A DNA stretch of 16,748 nt from Entrophospora sp. SA101 (GCA_958430865.1 CAUDNR010004471.1:3080-19827); one strand, 5' to 3'. Positions 1 to 9,216 are shown, numbered from the stretch's first letter. Program-made: numbers and translations. The notes: generated by a model not told the origin, from the sequence alone.

Positions 1-1118
1 TTCTGAGTTTTGATGATTTTTCCCAAAATTGGCCACGAGGCGCAGCAAGTTGCGGGACTAGGTGACTTGCACCATAGAAGAACTGAAGTTTTCAATGATT
101 CCATCCATTTTGGTTTCCTTGAAAAATTTTTTTTATTAAAATGTTTATCAGTGATCTCTTTCCATGTCAATAAGTAAGATCCATCATATGATCTTAATTG
201 GTCAAGGAACATTATCAATCTATTTTTTAATGGTGCTGTATTTTTGTAATATGATTCTTTAAGAATTGTGTATAAAGGTGTATTGCCTCCTTTGATTGAG
301 AAGGATTCTTCATTATGATGTTTGATGTTTATATGATTTTGTTGCATTAAATTTAATTCTGCTGCTATTAGATCATTTTTTAATTTTTTGGAAGATAGCC
401 AATCATTCCATGATTTAATAGATAAAGGTGAATGGGGAATCCACATTTCTGTTTGTAATTGATGCAATCTTATTTCTATTATTTTTCCCAGTGTATTTGG
501 ATTGTTGATTTTTGTAAACAAACTGTTAATATGACACTGACTTTGGTGATGGTGTAAATCTATTAAATTATATAATTTTTTATTTGATAAGTTTAGGTTT
601 GGGGTATCTTTTGATATACCTAATCTATTTTTAAATAATTTCCTGTATGGTTTCATCATATCATTTGCTTCATTTGGTGTTAGAACAGTTGTTTGCAATT
701 TATATTCAATTTTAGGTAAAACCACACTGTTGAATATATATACAAGTTGCTTGTCTGTTAATCTTTTATATTTCATAATATTAACTGTTTTATATATTTC
801 TTGTTTAACTTGGTTTTTGACATATTTTTTGTTTTGATCCAAATTAAACCAGACACCTAAAAAACGAAATGATTCTTTAGGCCCTGTTGCTTTAATTTCG
901 GTATTATTGTTTAATATAATTTCTTCGCCTGACTTGCATTGGTTTGATATTAACATGTATTTATTCTTATTAACCTTGATGTTATTGATTTCATAAAATT
1001 CATCAGCAATTTTCATGTAATTCTCTATTCCAAGTTTTGACTTTGATATTAGATTGATATCATCCATGTATGTTAGATTATTAATTTTATGTTCTATTTT
1101 GTTTATTTGTTTTATCAT
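1..1118 (-). pseudogene. LINE reverse transcriptase, motif C onward, and C-terminal region
   Basis: A minus-strand frame opens after TAG 1119-1121 and stays open to the window edge, about 370 codons. It begins with the polymerase box YMDD at 1059-1070, then shows FRFLGVWF (the motif D/E region) near 850. Next come the thumb and a long C-terminal region with the block SYLLTWKEITDKHF near 150. No RNase H motif was recognised. The last 75 bases (1-75) are much richer in G and C than the rest. A second reading frame there looks equally plausible, so the true C-terminus may lie close to 100 and the remainder may be other DNA. Confidence 0.75.
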
Positions 1119-1935
1119 CTAAGTTGTTTATCCATGTGTGATTGATAGAATATGCTTCTGTTACATTATTGTTTAATTCACACAGCAAAGGATCATAGTA
1201 AATTACCCATAAGAGAGGTGATATAACTTCTCCTTGATCAATTCCCACAAGGATTTGATAAGGATCAGTATTACCATATTGTGTGATCACAGTATTAGTT
1301 CTTCTTGAAAATAAGTTGATAATGAATTTCCTGCACAAGGGTGGTAATTTAATCCTTTCCATGGCTTTGTTTAACATGTTAATGTTAACGCAGTCATAAG
1401 CCTTGCTAATGTCTTGACAGAGTATCCATATTTCTTGATTTTTGTTTTTATTATCATGAATAATGTTTTCTAATATATGTATAGGATCGTAACATGAACC
1501 ACCTGGTAAACCTGCATAATTTCCACCTTTAAGTATTTTTTTTTTTGCTAAGATCATTGATAACCTTTGGTAAACAAGCTTGACTAAACCTTTACGTACT
1601 GTTTCAAGTAGAGTTATTGGTTGTGTATTTTTTAGTTGGCCCTCCCATTCTTGTGGTTTGGGTATTGGGTATATTACTGCTTCCCTCCATTCATTTGGAA
1701 TGTCACCACATTTAAGGCATGCACAAACTAATCTCCATACTGCTTTATTAATATTTTGTCCTGCATATTTAATCATTTCATTTGTGATTTTTGATGGACC
1801 AGCAGCCTTATTGTTAGGTAAGCTTTTGACAAGTTTGTACCATTCTTCAAATGTAGGTGGTTGCATTATATATTTATACCATTTGTCATTGATAAAATTT
1901 AAAGGTTCATATTGTCTTTTCCACTTTTCATTTAT
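1087..1935 (-). pseudogene. LINE reverse transcriptase, fingers and palm up to motif B
   Basis: This is in the same frame as the endonuclease piece, directly after the TAA at 1936-1938. Reverse transcriptase signatures read in order: NNKAAGPSKITNEMIK, a QPITLLETVRK block, motif A as DISKAYD with its catalytic Asp, and motif B as GIDQGEVISPLLW. The first ATG, at 1866, is internal to the domain. The frame runs out at 1087 just before the YMDD box, which is found in another register at 1059-1070. In family terms this domain is the RNA-dependent DNA polymerase; in this copy it is split. Confidence 0.9.
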
Positions 1936-3045
1936 TTATATTTCTTGATTTGGTGGAACCCTGCCAATTTTTTGAAAGTGTTCATTAACTTGGTTTTTAA
2001 TAGTATTAGAATTGGTTATAAGCTCTAGGCCATCTTTTGTTTCAATAATTATTTTATCCAGGGTTATCTTACGTTTGCTTCTCTCAAGACATGACGAAAT
2101 AAATTTTCCTTTTTCTAAGTTAAAGTTGTTGCATCTTTTTAATGAGAAAAACTTTATTTGTGCTTCTCTCCACTTATCTTCTTCTATTTGGCATAGAGTG
2201 TATAATAATTTATGTATTTGCTTGATATCTTTTTTTATTTGTTTTATGTTTCCATTGTGTATTCTTTCTTGTATTTGAAGTTCTTCAAATTTACCATTAT
2301 TGATGATATTATTTAAAATCTTTATGTCTTTATTCCATTCAGTCTGAGAAGGTATTTTGTCATTGTAAATTTTTATATTGTTGAATTTAATTAAAATTTT
2401 GTTAACCTTCCTGAGATAGCTATAATTTTTGATCAATTCTTTTGATTTAATGTATTTGAATGATTCTGATACCCATCGTTTTGGAATTGTTTTTTCGGCT
2501 GTTTTGATGAGAGTATTTCTTACTGCATCCCACATTCTATTCAGATCATGATGACCAGGATTTTCAGGAAATTTAAATTTATTCATTTGAGAGTCTTTCC
2601 ATAAGTTGTCACTTGTTTCAGCATATTTTAACCAGTCTTCTTCTTTCATGTTGTCAAAAGAAAATACTTGTCTTCTCATTTGTTTCCTTTTTATATTAGC
2701 TTCCTTTGTATTAAAAATAATATTATTTTTGTGTAAGTATGTAATGACCATTCTATGGTCAGAAGAATATAGTGGCGATTTCCATGTCTCACAGAAGAAA
2801 ACTTCATCTAGCATATTATTTGGCATCCATATGAGATCTATCCTACTTGTACTATTGTTGTTCTTCCATGTATAACATTTGTCATCTTCTATGTTTGTAT
2901 GAATGTCAATATAATTTTTATTTTGTAAAAATTTGATAAAATGGTATTTTCTATCTATTTTTTTATTGTTCATTCTATCTAGTTCTAATTTATCAGGATC
3001 TGCATTAAAATCACCAATTATTATATTACTGTAATTATTTTTTTT
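1936..3045 (-). pseudogene. LINE protein, second half of the endonuclease plus linker
   Basis: This frame continues the endonuclease one register away from the upstream piece. Reading through the A8 run at 3038-3045 it gives IIIGDFNADPD at once (the GDFN motif), followed by RIDLIW and a catalytic-type SSDHRMV motif near 2750. The first ATG (2973) lies inside the domain, so it is not a real start. After the endonuclease comes a Lys/Asn-rich helical linker of about 200 residues, usual between endonuclease and reverse transcriptase in LINEs. The frame stops at TAA 1936-1938, but the same frame stays open on the other side of that codon. The lesion is therefore a single nonsense codon and not a shift. 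Confidence 0.85.
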
Positions 3046-5210
3046 CCTTCTTCTATTATTGAAATTGTTTCATTTTCAGTTTGTAATCTTTCTTTCCTGT
3101 CCCACTCTGTAGACATTGATGAATTTATGTATACATTTATAATTCTAATTTTTTGGTGAGGCAAAAATAAATCTGCATAAATTATTCTACCATTTGATTC
3201 TTTGACCTTTTGGACATATATTGATATTGATTTTTTAATCATGAGCCCCACACCAGAGCTAGTTGGACTTTTATCATTTGAACTCCACCACACCTCAAAA
3301 TCATTATTTTTCAATGCATGTGATGCAACTTTTTTGCTCATTTTAGTTTCTGTTATTCCAACTATATTTATATTTTTTAATTTTAGTGTTTCTAATAATT
3401 GTTTTTGTTTAACTGGATTTGATAATCCTTGTATATTTTGAGTTGCTATTGTAATTAATTGTTCATTATCATTATGATTAATTGTTTTATAATTTTCTCT
3501 ATTAATGTCATTATTGTTGTAAATAATGATATTATTATTGTTATTGTTTTTGCACTCATTATTTATTGTTGATGAGTGTATATATCCTTGGGTGTCATCA
3601 TCATCAGAAGATGATGAATCTAATATTTCATCTTCTTGATGATTAAGTATTAGCATGGATGTTATTTGATTTAACTTGTCTTCTATTTTTCCCATTTGGT
3701 TTGAAACCTCAAGTTGTTTTTGTTTAACACATTCTAACTCATCACTTGATGATGATGATGATGATGATGATGTATTTGGTCGCCTCCTTTTATTATTATT
3801 TGAGGAGTCATTTTTATTATTTGTTCTTGTTTGATTTAAAGAGGGAGTGGATTGTTGTGGGATATTTTCATTATTTTTAATATTCAGTGGATTATGAGTG
3901 GAATTATTTAAAATTGGTAAGTTGATTCCTGTGGTAGTCTCCATGAATTTTATTTTTTTGTTAATATCATTGATATTTTCATTAATTTGTGTAATATCTT
4001 TTTTTAAAGTATTGATTATATCCAGCAATCTATTAAAGTTGTCTTCCCCAATTTTTGTAATTGGTTTAGGAATATTGTTTGTTTGTTTTTTTGTTTGTTG
4101 CTTTGCTATATCAGCATATGTTTTTGATTTGGTTTCTTTTGGTTTGAATGGAATATGAAATTTTTTATATAAACCATTGAATTTTTGTTTTTTCATCTGT
4201 TTTTCTTTTCTGTCTGCTTTTTCCTCACATTTAGCAGCAAGATGTTCTGGGGATCCACAAATATGGCATGTTTTAGCATTTATAGTAGTCCAAAATAGCT
4301 CTTTTTCTCTTAGTGCATAATTTGTGTGCATTGCATTAGCCATCAATTCCTCATTTTCAAATGCTACGTAAGCAATTCTTGTCCTGATATATGAGTTTTT
4401 GTTTCTGGCAAAAAAACAAGTTTTTCCACCAACAGCAGTGATAACGTCTTCAAGATCATAAGATGTAGTACCAAAAGGAATATTAGTCAGTTTAAGAACA
4501 TGACAGTTCCTCTGCTGATAAAACTTTTGATAATCTTTATATGGATAGATTCTCATACTATCTTTAAAATATGAAACTGACCATGTATTCTGTAGTTCAG
4601 TTATTGTATTTTCACTTTTAAAAGTTATTAACGCAGTGTACCACATTCCACTAGGTCTCATAGAAATTGTCTCAACTTCTCCAAATTTGTTAAAAATATT
4701 TTTAATTATGTCCTTTTTTGCATTTAAAGGGATATCCATAATTTTGATAGTTCTCTGTTGCCAATCTAAATTTTCGTTTCTTTTAATTATTTTTTCAAAC
4801 TTGTAATCATTATTTTCTAATATATTTTTTAAACAAGCTTTATCTGCAGATTCTTTGTTCTTGAAAGTAGCAACTACTCTCTTCTTTCCAGCAATGAAAA
4901 TATATTTAACACCAATTATATTACTTGCATCATCAATAATGTGATATACATTTTTAATTTTTTCATCAGGTTTTTTTCCAGGCAAATTTTCTGCCAATAT
5001 TGAAACTTCATATCGTTTTTTTGATTCTATTTTGACCCATACTTCTTTCTTGTTTGAGGGTACTTCATTTGAATTATCTTCATTGTTATTTGTTTCTTCA
5101 GTATCATGACAAGAATTTTCTTTGTTTTCATCTATATCTATATCCATTAGGGGAGTTGAATTTTCATTTATATCTTTATTTACTTTTTTTCCTTTTTTTT
5201 TTGTTACCAT
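3021..5210 (-). pseudogene. LINE protein, N-terminal part: RRM-like domains, CCHC knuckle, start of endonuclease
   Basis: This is an open frame of 729 codons from ATG at 5210. Residues 1-55 are charged and low in complexity. Residues of about 55-140, 150-225 and 230-310 look like RNA-recognition folds, judged from beta-strand patterns such as TIKIMDIP and VLKLTNIPFG. A retroviral-type knuckle of form C-x2-C-x4-H-x4-C lies at about residues 313-328. A long Asn/Ser-rich linker follows, with nine consecutive Ser near residue 480 encoded by a TCA microsatellite. From about residue 585 the APE-type endonuclease starts, with an N-x-Q-G motif and the catalytic TETK glutamate. The frame ends early at TAA 3021-3023, before the GDFN motif, which continues in another frame next door. 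The start is supported by ACA before ATG and by the lack of coding sequence upstream. Confidence 0.85.
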
Positions 5211-5213
5211 TGT

Positions 5214-5238
5214 AAAAAAAATTTTTTTTTTTTTTTTT
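5214..5238. repeat. A8/T17 homopolymer block at the 5' edge of the LINE
   Basis: Eight A (5214-5221) run straight into seventeen T (5222-5238) on the plus strand. On the LINE coding strand this is A17 T8 ACA followed by ATG, leaving only about 28 nt before the start codon. It either is the element's very short leader or marks the insertion junction. Confidence 0.8.
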
Positions 5239-5447
5239 CGATAATATCACTTATGTAAATATTTACTAGAGATAGTTTTTTTTATTGGATAAAATGTGTA
5301 AAAGTCACATTATTTGTAATACCATAAGAGGTATAAACACGCTTACTTGGTTTTAGAATTAGTCATGTACGTGTATGTTGATCAAAATAACAAATTTTTT
5401 CTCTTGATTTTTTTAATAGAAAAACGCCACCAAAAGATCAAGCAAAA

Positions 5448-5829
5448 ATGAAAAAAAGACAAAAAGATACATGTCATGAAGTAGGTCAGCTTGGGTAAGT
5501 GTTTAAAAAAAGAATGATAGTGGTTATTATTGTCACAACTTGTCATTCTAGTTAGTTATTAAAAAGAATGGTGGTTATTGTTACTCTAGTTTGTTCATAT
5601 GGTTGACAATTGATCTCTTTTGTATTTACTTTTTAGTAATCTGAAGCATTGTTCATCACAAGGAGGAAAAGAAAATGTTCAACATCAAAGAATTTACTAT
5701 GATGGTGATGATGACAAACATAAAAATAAAAATATTCTTTTAAAATATTGGACATACATGGCTAGAAAAAAAGAAAGTCCACATCTCTTCATGTATTTAT
5801 TGTTTGCTGCAAAAAGTTCATTTAATTAA
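5448..5829 (+). CDS. Putative two-exon gene or gene fragment, function unknown
   Basis: Two open stretches join through one clean intron. ATG 5448 begins MKKRQKDTCHEVGQLG. A consensus donor GTAAGT starts at 5495, and the intron ends at TTTTAG 5636 (142 nt). The second exon continues in frame to TAA 5827-5829. The joined product would be about 79 residues, rich in Lys and His, with a short acidic patch DGDDD and a YWTYMARKKESPH stretch. The reading frame is also open upstream of ATG 5448, back to an AATAG acceptor-like site at about 5418, so the real gene may start further left. I do not recognise the family. Coding-looking sequence continues in another frame from 5831, so this may be part of a larger decayed gene. 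Confidence 0.35.
5507..5600 (+). repeat. Imperfect tandem duplication of about 54 bp inside an intron
   Basis: AAAAAGAATG begins copies at 5507 and 5561. Both then read through a GTGGTTATT block and end with TCTAGTT. The second copy has lost about 3 nt and then about 8 nt compared with the first. Confidence 0.6.
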
Positions 5830-5830
5830 A

Positions 5831-6182
5831 TTAAATAATGATTTTGAGAAAGCAAAAGCTTTTTTAGTTGAACTTTATAAGACCAAAGAAATAAATATTT
5901 ATATTATTTAATTATACAGAGTTGTTTATCATTATCAAAAATTGGAGTAAGTCTCATCTCTTTTGTTAATTATATAAGGCACTAATAAATACAATGAAGA
6001 ATCAAATGATCCTAATGTACTAGAATTTTGGGATTTAGTTAAAATCACAATGAGCGATTATTCATACATTGAGTATTAATGTTTGTAGACAAACAATCTA
6101 AACAATTTGGATATCTGATATTAAAACAATAAACATGGATAATTTATTGAAAAAAAATAGAGCCTTACATAGTTTATCAAAG
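5831..6182 (+). pseudogene. Decayed coding pieces leading into the downstream gene
   Basis: Successive short open stretches, each in a new frame, look protein-like. Bases 5831-5911 give NNDFEKAKAFLVELYKTKE and stop. Bases 5980-6079 give TNKYNEESNDPNVLEFWDLVK and similar, then stop. Bases 6082-6132 give FVDKQSKQFGYLILKQ. Finally 6135-6182 starts with ATG, reads MDNLLKKNRALHSLSK and ends at a GTAAAA donor. A very short 32-nt gap with GTAAGT and AAG ends (5947-5978) could be an intron. The chain is best read as a gene broken by several small indels, possibly the 5' half of the gene at 6381-7542. The family was not recognised. Confidence 0.4.
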
Positions 6183-6258
6183 GTAAAATTTCATTTTGTT
6201 TATTTGTTTTATATTGATATATATACAGTATATTAATTAAATATTTAATAATTATTAC

Positions 6259-6370
6259 TATACATGAAGTCAAAATAGGGTTGAAATAAGGTCAAAACTG
6301 ATTTTTACTATGTAATTGCCTCAAGTCAAAACATTTTGACTTTGGGGTTTTAATTTTGACTTCATGTATA
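6259..6370. mobile_element. 112-bp inverted-repeat element (MITE-like) with an 8-bp target duplication
   Basis: TATACATGAAGTCAAAAT (6259-6276) is repeated exactly as its reverse complement at 6353-6370. The 8-bp direct repeat ATTATTAC flanks the pair at 6251-6258 and 6371-6378. The interior also has smaller inverted GTCAAAAC/GTTTTGAC pieces. An 8-bp duplication fits hAT-type mobilisation (established knowledge). An alternative reading trims the ends to TACATGAAG with a TA duplication, as for Tc1/mariner. There is no coding capacity. It lies inside the likely intron 6183-6380, and its right-hand duplication supplies part of the acceptor. Confidence 0.75.
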
Positions 6371-6380
6371 ATTATTACAG

Positions 6381-7542
6381 CTACAATATAAGGAGGATGT
6401 TAATCTAGGAACATGAATAATTGCAGGAAATATCACAAATACAAAGCTAATAAAAAATGATCCACTCTTGTCAGGGATTATTGATGTAATATTTTTACAG
6501 ATTAATATTGTTAGTGAATTAAAGATGGGAAATGTTTTTGATGACGTAAATCAAGGCTTATCTATTGATGATCTTCCAGATGGATTAGAGGAGTTCAACA
6601 GAGAATACATGAATAAGAATGAACGCTATAACATACCTGAAAAATATTTTGAATCAGAATTTTTTGATTTGTTTATTACATGCAGGAATTTTGTATCTCA
6701 TTTCATAGGAATAAAAAAAATAAGAATGTACTCTAGAAATGAAGAAATACTAGAATCCACATGGTCTCATGATGGAATAAATCCAATCACTCGGCTAATA
6801 TTTTATGATATTTATGACTTGACTTATCAATGGCAAGTCTTTAAATATTGTTATTCTCTATTTATTTTATATGATCTCTTATTGTTATTCATAAATTTTC
6901 ATAGGGACAATAACATGAGTGAGGCTACAAGAGAAAGAAACGATGATACAAATGGCCCATGGAAAAAGCCTGACCTACATGGTTACATATTTGGAAAATT
7001 TTTAAATTGGGAAATATGTTATGGTGAAATCAGTAATGGTCTGAGAAAAAGAAACACAAGCTGTACTGATCATATAAAAAATGATCACAATAAATTACTA
7101 AAGTTTGCTAAAGATGGTTGGGATAAGATGATAAATTCATTCAAGAATAAACCCACTGATATTAGTAACTTTTTTAATATTGAAACAATATTGATCCATT
7201 GTCATGGTAAGCTATTTAAATTTTAAATTTTTTAATTTTATAATGCTTATAATAGATTTTTTCTACTCTTTAGGAACCATCGTTGAAATTTTCATTGTGG
7301 ATAGGAAATATTATCCCTTACATAGAGCTCGTAGACTATGTTGTATATATATACCATTGGATGATAACAATGAATCATTTACAGAGACAATTATTTCACT
7401 AATCTGCATCATATATTCAGTAAATCAAAGATTGAAAAAATCACTAAATATCATAAATGAGATAGAACAAACATCATTTCAGGAATTACACAACGTTGAA
7501 AAGAATGATTTAGTTACAATTCTTACTTATGATAGTGATTGA
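6381..7542 (+). CDS. Three-exon gene, function unknown; ATG 6525, exons 6525-6832, 6905-7206, 7274-7542
   Basis: Three exons join in frame to 292 residues from ATG 6525. Intron 1 (6833-6904, 72 nt) has a GC donor, GCAAGT, and its length keeps the frame. If retained it adds a hydrophobic stretch of 24 residues. Intron 2 (7207-7273, 67 nt) has a normal GTAAGC donor and TTTAG acceptor. The same frame is open back to 6381 except for a TGA at 6414-6416; upstream residues LQYKEDVNLGT and IIAGNITNTK look like real protein, so the ancestral gene was probably longer. The middle part has PDLHGY followed by WEICYGEIS, faintly like a PD-(D/E)xK nuclease core but without the lysine. No secretion signal is visible. 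I judge it an expressed or recently broken member of a fungal lineage-specific family. Confidence 0.6.
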
Positions 7543-8202
7543 ATTACCTTTTTCATATAGTATTTGCTTAATAACAAATTAATATTATTTTTTAACATAT
7601 ATGTTGTTTATAATGAAATTCATAAATTTTCTTATTTTGAGGATTTTCAAAAATATATATATCTAGTAAAATTTGATTGGTTGGAATTGGGTGTGATCTT
7701 GACTTTGGATTTTTAGATGATCTATAAATAAAAACAAAAATACTATTAATCTATACTATTTTTAATTTAACAACAATTTGATTTGATTAATTCCAAGTGC
7801 ATGTTCTCATATATGTACAGTAATTATGTATTTAACTCATAATCTATATAAAATAAAATAAAATAAAATTAATAAAAAAAAAAACGAAATTGATTATATA
7901 CAACAAAAAAAATTTGTTTTATTTTATCTGTTAATTTCAATTTTAAATCTATGTACATATCTGTTTATCTACTACTAATTCTTTAATGTATAACAAAAAA
8001 ATTAAACAGCTTCCAATTTATTTTCTAATCTATTACTAATTCTATCTATCTATACTACTAATACTGTCCACTTTAAATTTTTAAAAAACCCATATAATAA
8101 CTTTTTCTTTTTATATACTTTCTGCACAAATATATATCAATACTACTGAATCTTTTATCTTCTTCTGTCACTTCTACCTTAATACCATACCACATGCCAT
8201 GC
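7543..8202. other. AT-rich intergenic stretch, no gene seen
   Basis: No frame of interest is present. It holds an AAAAT microsatellite (about 7850-7868), A-runs, TCTA repeats near 8042-8052 and several copies of CTACTAAT or CTATTACTAAT. It separates the gene ending at 7542 from the broken gene starting near 8203. Confidence 0.7.
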
Positions 8203-8934
8203 ATGACACATCATCTCACTGAAGAAGAACGAATAGAAGCTGATGCTGCTTGATAATGCAGAAACAGAGCAATAGAAGCAGATGAACAGCATTACCAAAG
8301 GCACTAAAAATTCCTGGGATGTGCTATTCTAATGGAAATCTGGTGTTAGCCGAACCCAACATTCCCTCTCCTGTAAAATCTCCTTTTCAGTCAGAGCAAA
8401 AAGCTCAAGATCTCTTAACTAATCAAGATCAAATGTCTTCTGATGAGCTAATGCTTGAATTAGAATTATTAGATCAGGATTTACTGGATGAAGAAATTAA
8501 AAAAGCAAGTTACTGACTTATTAACTGAATTAGAAAAAAAAAAGAAGAGAAGCAAGAAGATAAAAATAAAAATGTCTATGATTTTAATGAGAAGAACAAA
8601 AACCCTTCTCTCTCTTTGATTTGGAACAATTAGAACAGTTTTTTATTCAGCATGAGAAAATGTAACTCTTGATGGTGATAATAAACTAGTAGTTGAATAT
8701 AATAATAATAATCTTGAATTACAACAGGTATTTAATTATTTAAAAAGCAATAATAAAACCTTTTTATCCCAATCAGAACTTAGTCAAATAATTGCTGAGC
8801 AAAAGAAAGAACAATTACCATCAACCAACCCAACCAATTACTTACCTTACACTTTGGGAGGAACAATAATAGTATTGATGATAGGGGTTTTTGCCTATCT
8901 GTTAGGAAAAAAGAAAAAAAAATTAAGGAATTAA
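8203..8934 (+). pseudogene. Decayed surface-protein gene with C-terminal membrane anchor, bacterial in style
   Basis: One protein can be followed across several frames on the plus strand. An ATG at 8203 starts an acidic, Ala/Glu-rich stretch (EEERIEADAA, stop at 8251). At about 8289-8516 it reads ALPKALKIPGMCYSNGNLVL and then QSEQKAQDLLTNQDQMSSDE. It shifts to VTDLLTELEKK (8506 on), shifts again at the A10 run 8534-8543 to EEKQEDKNKNVYDFNEKN, again to DLEQLEQFF (8618), and again at 8656-8660. The last open part (8659-8934, 91 codons) starts NVTLDGDN and ends NYLPYTLGG, a hydrophobic helix, five Lys and LRN. That tail is laid out like a Gram-positive sorting signal or a simple C-terminal anchor. 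There are no introns. The origin is unknown; transfer from a Mollicutes-related endobacterium is a hypothesis. Confidence 0.6.
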
Positions 8935-9024
8935 TTAACCTGAATTAGGTGGTAAATTATTTTTCTTCTAATTTTCTTTTCTTTCTAGATTCATCATGGT
9001 TTTGTGACAATGTTCTTTTATTAG

Positions 9025-9216
9025 TTATGATTTTCTTTCTTCATGGTAAATTTCATAAGTAATCCTTTCTTTTCTTAGATAAGCCTCAAGTGTTTGAGTA
9101 TCATTTATTTTGAAAATATAAGGAGCAATTTTTTCACCTTGCTCTTTCTTCAGAATACTTCTAATGGTGCTATAATTCTTGGGTTCCATAGTAGATCTGA
9201 TGTAAATTAATTTCAT
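9025..9216 (-). CDS. Small intronless ORF of 63 residues, function unknown
   Basis: ATG at 9216 opens a charged 63-residue frame, MKLIYIRSTMEPKNYS onward, ending in HEERKS and TGA. It has well-spread charged and hydrophobic residues (SILKKEQGEKIAPYIFKI, then LEAYLRKERITYEIYHEE), unlike a chance ORF in AT-rich DNA. It is convergent with the broken gene ending at 8934, with 90 bp between the stops. No Shine-Dalgarno sequence, signal peptide or membrane segment is seen. It may belong to the same inserted block as its neighbour. I do not recognise the family. Confidence 0.45.
   Translation of the reverse strand: MKLIYIRSTMEPKNYSTIRSILKKEQGEKIAPYIFKINDTQTLEAYLRKERITYEIYHEERKS

Larger units (their letters stand above)
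1..5238 (-). mobile_element. LINE (non-LTR retrotransposon), inactivated; 3' end at or beyond the window edge
   Basis: One minus-strand element reads in order: RNA-binding N-terminus, CCHC knuckle, APE-type endonuclease, reverse transcriptase and C-terminal region. By family knowledge such an element copies itself by nicking DNA and reverse transcribing its own RNA at the nick. The 5' end is taken as about 5238, where a run of 17 T on the plus strand lies just before the start codon. The 3' end is not visible, so no target duplication can be scored. Three lesions break the reading frame: a shift at the T8 run 3038-3045, a TAA at 1936-1938 and a shift between about 1087 and 1121. The copy therefore cannot make a complete protein. 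All the domains remain easy to read, which suggests recent loss of function. Confidence 0.9.

Noticed and set aside
1580..2875. Plus-strand open frames at 1580-1948, 2012-2278 and 2606-2875
   Set aside because: They lie opposite the LINE reverse transcriptase and endonuclease frames and have Phe/Leu/Ser-rich shadow composition.
3745..3775. ATG/TCA trinucleotide array as a possible CRISPR or satellite
   Set aside because: It is a short codon repeat encoding a poly-Ser tract within the LINE protein; there are no spacers.
3202..4158. Plus-strand open frames at 3202-3441 and 3898-4158
   Set aside because: They are antisense shadows of the LINE N-terminal protein with no motif of their own.
8840..8934. 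True LPxTG sorting signal
   Set aside because: The motif reads LPYTL and not LPxTG, so only the layout is similar; a plain C-terminal anchor is equally likely.
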